A stretch of DNA of 64,000 nt, taken from positions 1,488,001 through 1,552,000 of the forward strand of contig OZ260083.1 in assembly GCA_965284435.1 (NCBI GenBank), read 5' to 3'. The position numbers and the translations under genes were made by a program. This document shows positions 50,521 through 58,968 of the stretch, piece by piece. Positions within the stretch are counted from its first letter, which is position 1, and each line of letters begins with the position of its first letter. The notes beneath the pieces are model-generated. The model was not told the origin of the DNA. It ran no database searches and saw only the letters and a program-made list of their open reading frames with translations. This DNA comes from CAIYZT01 sp947461435. GTDB taxonomy: Bacteria > Pseudomonadota > Alphaproteobacteria > Rhodobacterales > Rhodobacteraceae.

Positions 50521-52056
50521 ATGGCCTCAGATCTTTTGACATTTTCCGACGACCAGGCCGAAGCCTATGACCGCGTGACAGCGGAAATGCTGGCAATGGG
50601 CATTGATCTGGATCAGGGCCAGATGGCACCGATGACCGAAGGGCGCACATCGGTTCTGGCCGTGGTGGGCAAGGCCGGGTCGGGCAAGACAATGCTTTTG
50701 GCCAGTCTTTACAAGGCGATGAAAGCCGGCGGCGTCGAAATCGTCTCTGGCGACTACGAGGCCAAGCGGCGCAAGGACCGCCGAACGCTGGCCATTTTGG
50801 CCCCGACGAACAAGGCGGCGTCGGTTTTGCGGCTGCGCGGCGTGCCGGCGACCACCATTCACCGCATCCTTTATACCCCCGTCTATGACCCGCAGTACGA
50901 ACGCATCGCGGAATGGCTGACGGGGCAGGGGCCGCGCCCGGCGGTGGAAGGCTTGACGGAAATTGCGCTGGACCGCGCCTTTGCCTTTTACGCCACCGTC
51001 CCGTCGATCCCCGGCGCGTTGGCGGCGGCGGGACTGCGGGGCAGTGATTTCATCAAGGGCTGGAAACGGCGCGAGGAACCTTTGGACGTCGGCTTTGTCG
51101 ATGAATCCTCGATGCTCGACGAACGCCAGTTCAATGACCTGCGCGAGATTTTCCCGGCGCTTGTCTTGTTTGGCGATCCGGCGCAGTTGGCCCCGGTTGG
51201 CCAATCCGGAAAGATGGTGTTCGAAACCCTGGGCGATGCGCGGCAACTGACGCTTAGCCGAATTCACCGCCAAAGCGAGGGCAACCCGATCCTTGATCTG
51301 GCGCATGCGCTTGCTGATGATCAGCTGCGCTTTGACGATTTCGAAGCCATGATTCAAGAGTCGGCCCGTCGGGACGATCGCGTGGTTTGGGCGGAACGGG
51401 TGGAATCGTCGTTGATGGCGCGCTCTCCGGTTTTGGTGTGGCGCAATGCGACCCGGATCAAGTTGATCCAAGCCTTCCGCGCCGCCTTTGGTGCCCCCGA
51501 AGATGCCCTTTTGGCGGGCGAGCCTTTGATCTGCGACGGGATCGAACTGCCCTTGAAACATCGCAAGAAGCGCATCGATCTGGAAGCGCGCGGTCTGATC
51601 AAAGGGGCGCAGGTGATTTACCTTGGCCCCGGCAGCAAGGATGGCTTTGCCCGGCTTCACGTTGTGGGGGCCGAAGATCCGAAGGTTTCGGCGGCGGCGA
51701 TCATCAAGATTGAAAAGCCAGATGAGGAGGAACCCTTCATCCCCTCGGCCGCGCATATGGGCGCGACCTTCTTGCACGGGGCCGCCGTGACCATCCACAA
51801 GGCGCAAGGCAGCCAGTGGGAAGAGGTGCAGGTCTTTGCGCCCGACCTGTTTGCCGCAGCGCAAAGCGGGCGGAACGAGGCTGGGCTGCCCCTGTGGAAG
51901 CGGCTGGCCTATGTGGCCATCACGCGGGCCGAAAAGCGGCTGTATTGGGTGGTGCGCAATCGTCTGGGGCGGCCCAACGCCCCCTTGTCCGTGGCCGATC
52001 TTCAGGGGCAGGTCGGTGCCCTGTCGCTTTCGCTGCAAGGTTCTGATCCGGGTTGA
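50521..52056 (+). CDS. RecD-like ATP-dependent DNA helicase (SF1B)
   Basis: The 511-aa protein has Walker A in 'VVGKAGSGKTMLLASL', the DExx box as 'FVDESSMLDERQF', motif III 'LVLFGDPAQLAPVGQSG', and the C-terminal UvrD_C_2 motif 'VTIHKAQGSQWEEVQVFAPD' and 'YVAITRAEKRLYWV'. It is a 5'-3' SF1B-type helicase of the RecD2/Dda kind, acting alone rather than in RecBCD. Length is short, without long N-terminal additions. Likely role in replication or repair. Confidence 0.9.
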   Translation: MASDLLTFSDDQAEAYDRVTAEMLAMGIDLDQGQMAPMTEGRTSVLAVVGKAGSGKTMLLASLYKAMKAGGVEIVSGDYEAKRRKDRRTLAILAPTNKAASVLRLRGVPATTIHRILYTPVYDPQYERIAEWLTGQGPRPAVEGLTEIALDRAFAFYATVPSIPGALAAAGLRGSDFIKGWKRREEPLDVGFVDESSMLDERQFNDLREIFPALVLFGDPAQLAPVGQSGKMVFETLGDARQLTLSRIHRQSEGNPILDLAHALADDQLRFDDFEAMIQESARRDDRVVWAERVESSLMARSPVLVWRNATRIKLIQAFRAAFGAPEDALLAGEPLICDGIELPLKHRKKRIDLEARGLIKGAQVIYLGPGSKDGFARLHVVGAEDPKVSAAAIIKIEKPDEEEPFIPSAAHMGATFLHGAAVTIHKAQGSQWEEVQVFAPDLFAAAQSGRNEAGLPLWKRLAYVAITRAEKRLYWVVRNRLGRPNAPLSVADLQGQVGALSLSLQGSDPG

Positions 52057-52104
52057 GGTGGCCCGCCACCCGCGTTAGGGTGGCACGATCAATGGAGGCC
52101 CCCG

Positions 52105-52341
52105 ATGCGCTGCGTTTTCGTTCAATTCCGCTGTACCCCCGGCAAGACCTATGAAGCTGCCGAGGCAATTTATGACCGCGAAGTGGTCAGCGAGTTGTAT
52201 TCAACCAGTGGCGAGTATGACCTGATCGCCAAGGTCTATATTCCCGATGATCAGGATGTGGGGCATTACCTGTCGGAAAAGCTGTTTGATGTGCCGCACA
52301 TCTCGCGCACCTTGACGACCATGACGTTCAAGGCGTTTTGA
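52105..52341 (+). CDS. Stand-alone Lrp/AsnC ligand-binding (RAM) domain protein
   Basis: The 78-aa protein is only the RAM fold, without a DNA-binding domain: 'CVFVQFRCTPGKTYEAAEAI', 'ELYSTSGEYDLIAKVYIP' and 'TLTTMTFKAF'. Stand-alone RAM proteins can form rings and bind amino acids, and may modulate partner regulators. It is preceded by GGAGG and meets pyrD tail-to-tail with no gap. Confidence 0.85.
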   Translation: MRCVFVQFRCTPGKTYEAAEAIYDREVVSELYSTSGEYDLIAKVYIPDDQDVGHYLSEKLFDVPHISRTLTTMTFKAF

Positions 52342-53403
52342 TCACAGCCAGCGCGCGCGGTCCGTGCCGATCAGGTCGGCAAGGCGCGTGACGCCTCGCG
52401 CTTGCAGGTGATCATCCAGCCCCCGTGCGATGCGCGCAACGACCGACAGGCCGTCATAGACCATGGCCGAATAAAGCTGTACCGCGCTGGCGCCTGCCAG
52501 AATCTTTTGAAGGGCATCGTCGGCCGAAGACACGCCGCCGACGCCGATCAAAGGCAATCTTCCGCCCGTCGCCTTGGACAGTTGGGCAAGCACGCGCGTG
52601 GATTTTTCGAACAATGGCGCCCCGGAAAGGCCGCCCATCTGCCCTGCATTTGCAGATTTCAAACCTTCGCGCGACAACGTGGTGTTCGTGGCGATGATCC
52701 CCGAAATCCCTGAAGACAGGGCCACTTCGGCGATTTCGGCAATCTCATCTGTGCCAAGATCCGGGGCGATCTTCAAAAAGATCGGGATGGGCCGGGTCAG
52801 GGCAGCGCGGGTTTCCATCACCCCGGCCAACAGCGCCGACAGCGCCGCCCGCCCCTGAAGATCGCGCAGTTTTTCGGTATTGGGGCTGCTGACATTCACC
52901 GTCGCGAAATCCACGAAGGGCCCGCAGACCGCAAGAACCTTGGCGAAGTCGGCCGATTTATCGGGGCTGTCCTTGTTCGCCCCGAGGTTCAGGCCCACGG
53001 GCACGGGCCCCGCCGGGCGCGCAGCAAGGCGGGCGGCGATCGCCTCGGCCCCATCGTTGTTGAACCCAAAGCGGTTGATGACAGCCCGGTCCTCGGTCAG
53101 TCGAAACAGGCGTGGCTGGGGGTTGCCCGGCTGCGGGCGCGGCGTGGCGGCCCCCACCTCGACAAAGCCAAACCCCGCGCGGCACAGGGCCGCTACCGCA
53201 ATGCCGTTCTTGTCATAGCCCGCAGCCAACCCCACCGGATTGGCAAAACTCATTCCCGCCACTTCGCTGGCAAGGCGCGGCGAGGTGATCAGCCCGGGAA
53301 GGGGCGCAAGCCCAAGGCGCAGCGCCTGCAGCGACAAACCATGCGCGCGTTCTGGATCAACCCGATGCAGGGCCCAAAGGCCCAAACGTTCTGTCCGTGT
53401 CAA
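52342..53403 (-). CDS. pyrD: Dihydroorotate dehydrogenase (quinone), class 2
   Basis: The 353-aa flavoprotein oxidises dihydroorotate in pyrimidine synthesis and reduces quinone at the inner membrane. The N-terminal 'HRVDPERAHGLSLQALRLG' membrane-associated extension, 'NRFGFNNDGAEA', 'TVNVSSPNTEKLRDLQG' and the FMN-binding 'LIGVGGVSSADDALQKILAG' are typical. The likely start is a TTG at 53403, preceded by GGTGGG and overlapping the DUF952 stop; no ATG fits. Confidence 0.93.
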   Translation of the reverse strand: MTRTERLGLWALHRVDPERAHGLSLQALRLGLAPLPGLITSPRLASEVAGMSFANPVGLAAGYDKNGIAVAALCRAGFGFVEVGAATPRPQPGNPQPRLFRLTEDRAVINRFGFNNDGAEAIAARLAARPAGPVPVGLNLGANKDSPDKSADFAKVLAVCGPFVDFATVNVSSPNTEKLRDLQGRAALSALLAGVMETRAALTRPIPIFLKIAPDLGTDEIAEIAEVALSSGISGIIATNTTLSREGLKSANAGQMGGLSGAPLFEKSTRVLAQLSKATGGRLPLIGVGGVSSADDALQKILAGASAVQLYSAMVYDGLSVVARIARGLDDHLQARGVTRLADLIGTDRARWL

Positions 53404-53750
53404 ATCACACCCACCGGAAAGATATGGCCCGTCGCCCCCAAAGGCAGGGATTTGTCCCAGATCACATCGTCCAGCGTCATCTCGCGGTACAGATGCGGAA
53501 ACAGGGCCCCGCCGCGCGAGGCTTCCCACTTCAGGGCTGCACCCAGACGGTCGGCATCGCAGGCCACCAAGACGCAGTCACTGACATCGGCAAAGTATTT
53601 GGCCGCAGTTTCGGCCAGCTGCGCTTGGCCCGAAAAGTGAATAAACCCGTCCGACAGATCGATCGGCGCGCCCCGCGTGTGGCCCACAGATTTCAGCGCA
53701 TCCCACTCGGCGCGGCGAAAGATTTTGAAAATCAACATGGGGCGGTTCAT
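53400..53750 (-). CDS. DUF952 family protein
   Basis: This 116-aa protein matches DUF952: 'LIFKIFRRAEWDALKS', 'IDLSDGFIHFSGQAQL', 'ALKWEASRGGALFPHLYRE'. The fold resembles ADP-ribosyltransferase-like barrels but the activity is unknown. The ATG at 53750 (MNRPMLIF) or 53738 is possible. It is translationally coupled to pyrD (overlapping stop/start), a pairing that I believe is common in rhodobacteria. Confidence 0.82.
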   Translation of the reverse strand: MNRPMLIFKIFRRAEWDALKSVGHTRGAPIDLSDGFIHFSGQAQLAETAAKYFADVSDCVLVACDADRLGAALKWEASRGGALFPHLYREMTLDDVIWDKSLPLGATGHIFPVGVI

Positions 53751-53971
53751 GCCGCGAATGGCAAGGCGGGTCAATGCCTGCTGACGCCGCCTTGTCTGTT
53801 TGTCGCCGTCTTGTTTAACGTTGCGCCGACCATGCGCCAAACCGTCACGTCAGGGCGGACCGCAGGAATCTGGGTTCGCGCCATGATTTTTGGGGATCGG
53901 ACCGCAGGGCGATCCTTATCTGCGGCGGGCCCTGAGGTGCGGCGCCCCCAAGGCCATTTGTCATGCGCCGT

Positions 53972-54712
53972 TCAGTCGCGCCGCGTCAGATCGAACACCG
54001 CCGTGGGATTGGCCCGTTGTGCATCAACTCCTTCCCAGACCCGTATCAACCCAACACCCGGCGCATAGTATTTGATTTCGCGCAGATCCGGTTCGATCGG
54101 CGAGGTTTCAAACACCGCCACCACCCCGCCATAAGACCCAAGCGGCCCCGTGATGCTGCCCGACCGGTCCAAGATTTCACCGATATCCATCGCCGCGTCG
54201 GCAGGTGCATGTTCCTGAAAATACACTGCGCCCACCTGCAGCAGCGCGGGCATCGCAAACCCCGCCTCTGCGCCGTTCACGCCGGCGCGCCAGCTGCCTT
54301 GCGTGTCAACCGCGCTTACCTTTTCGTCGTCGTCATAGGTCAGGTTGATCACATCCTCGCCCAGATACCAGACGTTTCCGTCCCGATCTTGAGCGAAATA
54401 ATCATGCGCCTCTTCGACCAAGACCCCGTCCAAGGTACTGCGATCACGGATAAAGGTGGATTGGACCCCCGCAATCACCGGGCCGGGCCCTTCATAGGTT
54501 TGAATAGTGATTTCGGTGACAGTGCTGTCGCCATCATCCGTGATCTGGCCGCTGATCACGTGGGAAAATCCGGGACCCAAAGGCAAATAGGGATTGTCGA
54601 TGATCGCCAAGGGGTCAAAGTTGGCCGGATCAAAAACCGGCAGAACGGGTTCGGCCTGCGCCGCGCCGCTGGCGGCCGCGACAATCGCCAATACGAAAAA
54701 GGTGCGTTTCAT
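53972..54712 (-). CDS. Hypothetical secreted protein divergent from a membrane LuxR-HTH gene
   Basis: The 246-aa protein has a signal peptide (MKRTFFVLAIVAAASGAAQA) and a beta-rich mature part: 'DNPYLPLGPGFSHVISGQ', 'HDYFAQDRDGNVWYLGEDV', 'GVNGAEAGFAMPALLQVGAV', 'YYAPGVGLIRVWEG'. Repeated strand patterns with aromatic residues suggest a periplasmic or secreted beta-barrel/sandwich. I do not recognise a named family. RBS GGAG precedes the chosen ATG. Its divergent position suggests control by the neighbouring regulator. Confidence 0.68.
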   Translation of the reverse strand: MKRTFFVLAIVAAASGAAQAEPVLPVFDPANFDPLAIIDNPYLPLGPGFSHVISGQITDDGDSTVTEITIQTYEGPGPVIAGVQSTFIRDRSTLDGVLVEEAHDYFAQDRDGNVWYLGEDVINLTYDDDEKVSAVDTQGSWRAGVNGAEAGFAMPALLQVGAVYFQEHAPADAAMDIGEILDRSGSITGPLGSYGGVVAVFETSPIEPDLREIKYYAPGVGLIRVWEGVDAQRANPTAVFDLTRRD

Positions 54713-54891
54713 GATAATCTCCATCTTGGCCCGGGATCGGGTGACCAAAGGATGACGGGCAGCACCGCCCGGGAAAATCCGCTGAACGGCGGATGGGCGG
54801 TGTTTGGGGCCTGATCCGACAAAGGGCGGATAGGCCCAACCCGCTTAACGCGGCAAGGTCGCGGCAGCGCAGACGAACAGGAGGGCATCAC

Positions 54892-55458
54892 ATGCGGACT
54901 GGCATGATCGCAGGTTTAACGGTGGCGGGGCTGGTGGCCTTGTCGGCAGGTTTGACGCTGATGGATGCGGCAGTGGATGCCGGAACCTCGGGGCTGCCGC
55001 CGCTGTGGTCTGATTTTCTGGACCGGATCGTGGTGACCGCCACCATGTTCGCGGCGGCCGCCGTTGTCCTGCGTTTGTCGCGGTTGCAAGAGCGGACGGT
55101 CGATTTGGAAGGCGCGGTGGCACAGGCACGTGACGAGGGCCGCGCCTGGCGCAAACAAAGCCAACGCTTCGTCAAAGGACTGTCGCGCGCCATCGAGGGG
55201 CAGTTCGATCAATGGGGCTTGTCGCCGGCCGAGGCGGATGTGGCCGGACTGCTTCTGAAAGGCGCGTCCTTGCGCGAAATCGCCGGGCTGCGCCGTACCT
55301 CCGAAGCCACGATTCGCCAGCAGGCGCAAAATGTCTATCGCAAGTCTGGCCTGACCTCGCGCGCCGAATTGGCCGCCTATTTCCTGGAAGACCTTTTCGC
55401 GCTCAGCGAGGCCGGCCTTGACGATGCACCGGGCCGCAGCCGGCATTTTGACGCCTGA
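54892..55458 (+). CDS. Membrane-anchored LuxR-type HTH regulator
   Basis: The 188-aa protein has two predicted membrane helices (residues about 4-22 and 42-60), a charged coiled-coil-like linker ('RLQERTVDLEGAVAQARDEG') and a C-terminal LuxR/GerE HTH ('GLSPAEADVAGLLLKGASLR' then 'EIAGLRRTSEATIRQQAQNV'). No receiver or PAS domain is present, so it is a one-component, membrane-tethered regulator. The ATG at 54892 follows AGGAGG. It shares a 179-base divergent region with the secreted protein gene. Confidence 0.78.
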   Translation: MRTGMIAGLTVAGLVALSAGLTLMDAAVDAGTSGLPPLWSDFLDRIVVTATMFAAAAVVLRLSRLQERTVDLEGAVAQARDEGRAWRKQSQRFVKGLSRAIEGQFDQWGLSPAEADVAGLLLKGASLREIAGLRRTSEATIRQQAQNVYRKSGLTSRAELAAYFLEDLFALSEAGLDDAPGRSRHFDA

Positions 55459-55498
55459 ACATCTGGACGGGCGCGAAACATTTGGCCAGACTGGCCCC

Positions 55499-56152
55499 AT
55501 GTGCGGACGTTTCACCATCACCCACCCGAACGAGGCTTTGGCCGCCCTTTTTGATGCGGTCGTGGGCAATGACCTGCCGGCCAGCCCGCGGTTCAACATC
55601 TGCCCCACCCAAGCTGTGGCTGTCATCACCTCGGATGGCGGGCTGCGCCGCGTGCAGTCCATGCGCTGGGGATTTATCCCCTCATGGTACGACACCCCAA
55701 CCGACGGCCCGCTGATCATCAACGCCCGGTCCGATACCGTGGCCACCAAGCCCGCCTTCCGCGAGGCGATCCGGGCGCGCCGCTGCATCGTGCCGGCCAG
55801 TGGGTTTTACGAATGGACCGAAGGGCCCAACAAAACCCGTCTGCCCTTTTATATCACGCGCAGCGACGGCGCGCCGATGGCCATGGCGGGCCTGTGGCAG
55901 CGCTGGGGGGATCTGGTCAGCTGCGCCGTAGTCTCGACCGAGGCTGGCCCGGGAATGGCGGGCATCCATGACCGCGAACCCGTCATTCTGGACCGCGCCG
56001 ATTGGCCGCTGTGGCTGGGCGAGGCGGGGCACGGCGCTGCCCCCCTGATGAAACCGACCTTGACCGGCATCTTGCGCATGCACCGTGTGGATATGGCGGT
56101 GAATTCCAACCGCGCCACCGGTCCGCAGCTGATTGATGAAATTGCCGTTTGA
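55499..56152 (+). CDS. yedK: SOS response-associated peptidase (YedK/HMCES family)
   Basis: YedK makes a covalent thiazolidine link with abasic sites in single-stranded DNA and shields them. The 217-aa protein begins MCGRFTITHPNEAL, where Cys2 is the catalytic residue exposed after Met removal. The other active-site elements are visible as 'IINARSDTV' (Asn), 'SGFYEWTEG' (Glu) and 'GIHDREPVIL' (His). The start at 55499 is fixed by the MCGRF motif. Confidence 0.94.
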   Translation: MCGRFTITHPNEALAALFDAVVGNDLPASPRFNICPTQAVAVITSDGGLRRVQSMRWGFIPSWYDTPTDGPLIINARSDTVATKPAFREAIRARRCIVPASGFYEWTEGPNKTRLPFYITRSDGAPMAMAGLWQRWGDLVSCAVVSTEAGPGMAGIHDREPVILDRADWPLWLGEAGHGAAPLMKPTLTGILRMHRVDMAVNSNRATGPQLIDEIAV

Positions 56153-56196
56153 GGTGGCTTGAGCCTTCTGGCGCGGGATGCTATCTAAGCGCCAGC

Positions 56197-56270
56197 GCGG
56201 GCGTTGTGTAATGGTAAGACCTTAGCCTTCCAAGCTAAAGACACGGGTTCGATTCCCGTCGCCCGCTCCA
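56197..56270 (+). tRNA. tRNA-Gly (anticodon TCC)
   Basis: A 74-nt cloverleaf with encoded CCA: acceptor GCGGGCG/CGCCCGC, anticodon arm TTAGC-CTTCCAA-GCTAA giving TCC (glycine), and T arm GGGTTCGATTCCC. An integrase fragment starts 88 bases downstream in the same direction, so the 3' end of this tRNA gene is the likely attachment site of an integrated element. Confidence 0.97.
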
Positions 56271-56357
56271 GCACACACATAGTTTAGCTATATTTATCAA
56301 CAACTTCCTGTACTTGCGGTTCCTTCCGGTGCGCTTTGGGGCACACACGAGGCACAC
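56271..56357 (+). promoter_or_regulatory. tRNA-integrase junction with GCACACA repeats
   Basis: GCACACA occurs at 56271, 56341 and 56352 around an AT-rich stretch between the tRNA and the integrase start. They may be recombinase arm-type sites at the left end (attL) of an integrated element. No second copy of the tRNA 3' end was found in the window. Confidence 0.35.
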
Positions 56358-56930
56358 ATGGGTTTATTATTGAAATACGTTGAACAAACAAAATCGGGCA
56401 GTTGGCAGTATCGCCGCAGAGTGCCCCAGCGCATCTCCGCAATCATTTTGGACCGTGAGTTCAAGCGGAAACTAGGTGATACCGAGCGGGAAGCCCTTGC
56501 GGCATACCCTCGGTTCCACGCCAAGGTGGAATTCCAGATAGCCGAAGCCTTGCTCGGACGGGCGCGAACATCGGCCTTTAACAGCGAGGCCTCGTCAGAA
56601 CGCGAAGCCTATGCCGAGGCGTTGCGAAGAAGGGCTGACCTCGTGGCGATGGGGGCCTCACAAGAACATCTGGAGATTACCGCCGACAGCCTAGCTGATT
56701 CATACCCTCAGGATGAAGATGGTCCGATTGGGGTGCCCCCTGTGGCGCGACACACGATCAATCTGCTTAGAAATGGCGTAGACCGAACCAAAGCACCTGA
56801 GGCGACCCTCCGCGACGCCCTGAAGTTCTACTTAAAAGAGCATTCAACTGCCGATAGCTCCCAGTCGGACAACCGCACTATTGGATTTGCGACCCGAGTG
56901 GTAGAGGCCGCAATCAACGCCATCGGGTAA
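56358..56930 (+). pseudogene. Tyrosine-type integrase, N-terminal fragment truncated by an IS
   Basis: The frame encodes about 190 residues: 'QTKSGSWQYRRRVPQRISAI', then 'EFKRKLGDTEREALAAYPRF', an N-terminal DUF6538-like/SAM-like arm seen in phage and island integrases of rhodobacteria. The catalytic R..H-x-x-R..Y domain is missing. The last codon is followed at once by the terminal sequence of an IS3-family element (GGTAATCC), whose TAA supplies the stop. The gene is therefore inactivated and the island is fixed. Confidence 0.78.
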
Positions 56931-56964
56931 TCCCCCCATTTTTAACGGGGTGCATCCGTAGAAC

Positions 56965-57834
56965 TCACGCGGCCATTTTCAGGTTCTGGGCGGGGGTTAT
57001 TCCGCCGATGCCCATGTTCGGGCGGTCGTTGTTGTAAGTCCATAGCCATTGTGTGGCGTGATCTTGCGCCTCTTCGATGGTTTCGATGATGTACTGGTCG
57101 AGCCATTCATGTCGGACCGTGCGATTGTAGCGCTCGATTTAGGCGTTCTGCTGGGGCTGGCCGGGTTGAATGTGCTGGATCGAGATGCCCCGTTTCTCGG
57201 CCCAGATCATTGGCTTGCCACTGATGTATTCCGGGTCATTGTCTACTCTTATCGTCCCGGGCTTGCCACGCCATTCGATGTGGAGAAGGATCAGAAAACA
57301 GTCTGGGGGACCGTGTTCCCGACGACGGGTCCAAGCTCACGATCACACGTTCAGCCGGCAGAGAAAAGTCGACCTCGATGCCCAAGCCTTCATGGTTGAA
57401 GTCGTCCAGCAAGTTCAGCAGCCTGAACTGGCGGCCATCACCCAGCCGGTCGGCCATGAAAGCCATGGACCAAGTCATGTTCGGCGCATCTGGCACGGCC
57501 AGAGCATCAGGTTTGTCCCGCTTCAACCGCTTGCGGGGTTTGATCCGCAGGTTCAGTTCCAGCGCGCAGTAAATCCGGTAGACCCGTTTGTGGTTCCAGC
57601 CATGCCCTTTGACGTTGCGCAGACGCAAAAAGCATAACCCGAACCCCTAAGTCTTCCGTGCATCCGTCAGCCCAACCAGCAGATTGGCGATCCGCTCGTT
57701 CTCGTCGCTCAGAAGCGGGCTATAGCGATAACATGTCTAACTGACCCCAAAGGTGCGTCAAGCCACGCCAATACTGACCCCGCGTCACTCCACCCCTATT
57801 GCGGCCATCTCCCGGCGTTGAGATGGCCCAGTCA
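56965..57834 (-). pseudogene. IS element A copy 1 orfB (transposase) remnant
   Basis: Pieces of the DDE transposase are readable ('NVKGHGWNHKRVYRIYC', 'MTWSMAFMADRLGDGR', 'NHEGLGIEVDFSLPAERVI'), but frameshifts and stops split them. The catalytic D of 'MDFMAD' has become A in 'MAFMAD'. Compared with copy 2, the region after 'SLPAERVI' is rearranged. It cannot encode an active transposase. Confidence 0.75.
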
Positions 57835-58095
57835 CTTTTTTCCAAGGGCTTCCTTCAGCAATTCGTTCTGCATGCAAAGCTCGGCGAACATCTTCTTCAG
57901 CCGCCTGTTCTCATCCTCCAGAGCCTTGGTCTGGGCGATCATTGATGCATCCATCCCACCATACTTTGCACGCCACTTGTAAAACGACGCCGTGCTCATG
58001 CCATGTTCGCGGCAAAGATCGGCCACTGGAACGCCGCCCTCAGCTTGGCGCAGGATCGCAAGGATCTGGGTTTCGCTGTACCTCGTCATCTTCAT
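57832..58095 (-). CDS. IS element A copy 1 OrfA (helix-turn-helix protein)
   Basis: The 87-aa protein has the IS3-type HTH ('QILAILRQAEGGVPVADLCR', 'GMSTASFYKWRAKYGG') and a leucine-zipper region ('ALEDENRRLKKMFAELCMQN'). It ends ...GKK with an A_AAA_AAG slip site at its stop, the usual -1 frameshift signal for OrfAB. Since orfB is broken here, only OrfA can be made. The start follows GAGGAGATTCAG. Confidence 0.8.
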   Translation of the reverse strand: MKMTRYSETQILAILRQAEGGVPVADLCREHGMSTASFYKWRAKYGGMDASMIAQTKALEDENRRLKKMFAELCMQNELLKEALGKK

Positions 58096-58184
58096 CTGAA
58101 TCTCCTCATGCATTTTGCCGAGAAAATTCTACTTATGCAGCCCCTTACTTTCGGGGGGGATTACCCCTGGCAGGCTGGCTGAAG

Positions 58185-58629
58185 TCTGAACTCCTCGCCG
58201 AAAATCGCACAGTAGCGGAAGCTACGATGTGAAGTCTGCTTGCCTCCAAGGACGAGCAGATCAGAAAATGTCGACGCTCAGGAAACATGATGTGGCCTTC
58301 AAAGTGCGTGTTGTCTTGGAACCTGTGACGGGAGAGCGCATGGTGTCGGAGCCTGCGACCTCCTATGGGGTTCATTCGACGATTATCCATCAATGGAAGC
58401 GGTCGCTGCTTGAAGGGGCGGCGGGCATCTTTGAGCGTGGTGGTAAGGCGGTTGCCTGCGCGCGTGGGAAACCGGCTCACCGGCCAAGGCAGGTGCCGGG
58501 CGCTGGATCACCTTCTCCAACCACTTGCGGCCCCACGCCGCCTATGATGGATAACCGCCTGCCGTGGTCTATTTCAACGCAACAGAAACCGATCAGCAGT
58601 TGCAGGCAGTAGTTTTAATCACCCGAATA
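58185..58629 (+). mobile_element. Internally deleted derivative of IS3-family element B
   Basis: The left part matches the 5' region and first half of orfA of the element at 60055-61290; the right part matches the last 170 bases or so of its orfB region. The middle, about 800 bases, is missing. A 127-aa chimeric frame (58229-58612) joins the OrfA HTH to out-of-frame orfB sequence. It encodes no transposase and is a non-autonomous remnant. The junction lies near 58450-58460 at a short TGCC microhomology. Confidence 0.72.
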
Positions 58630-58692
58630 TGGTCTTGTCGCGGTTTGGTGCCGCTCCTTTGATAGCGTAATGTGCAGCAAAGGAGATGAACC

Positions 58693-58968
58693 ATGGGCAC
58701 AGTCAGGACGGATGAATTTCGCAAGGATGCGGTGCGGATCGCGCTGACCAGCGGGCTTTCACGCAAACAGATTGCCGACGATCTTGGCGTCGGGATGTCA
58801 ACGCTGAACAAATGGATCACGGCGCATCGTGACACGGATGTGGTGTCGGTTGAGGATCGTGAACTTGCCGTTGAGAACGAACGGCTCCGGCGCGAAAACC
58901 GCATATTGCGCGAGGAGAGGGACATCCTAAAAAAGGCCACCCAGTTCTTCGCGAGCCAAAAGCCGTGA
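58693..58968 (+). CDS. IS element C OrfA
   Basis: The 91-aa protein has an HTH ('LTSGLSRKQIADDLGVGMST') and a C-terminal leucine zipper ('NERLRRENRILREERDILKK'). Near its end, at 58929-58935, the slippery heptamer A_AAA_AAG lies in frame. A -1 shift there leads straight into the orfB frame, giving the OrfAB transposase. The start follows AAAGGAGAT. Confidence 0.9.
   Translation: MGTVRTDEFRKDAVRIALTSGLSRKQIADDLGVGMSTLNKWITAHRDTDVVSVEDRELAVENERLRRENRILREERDILKKATQFFASQKP

Larger units (their letters stand above)
56926..58165 (-). mobile_element. IS3-family element A, copy 1 (degenerate)
   Basis: Terminal sequences GGTAATCCCCCC at the left and its complement at the right bound about 1.24 kb. 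It carries an intact orfA and a broken orfB on the minus strand and is closely similar to the copy at 61472-62666. No target duplication is visible at the flanks. Confidence 0.8.

Noticed and set aside
50527..52038. Minus-strand frame of 503 codons across the helicase
   Set aside because: Shadow; helicase motifs are on the plus strand.
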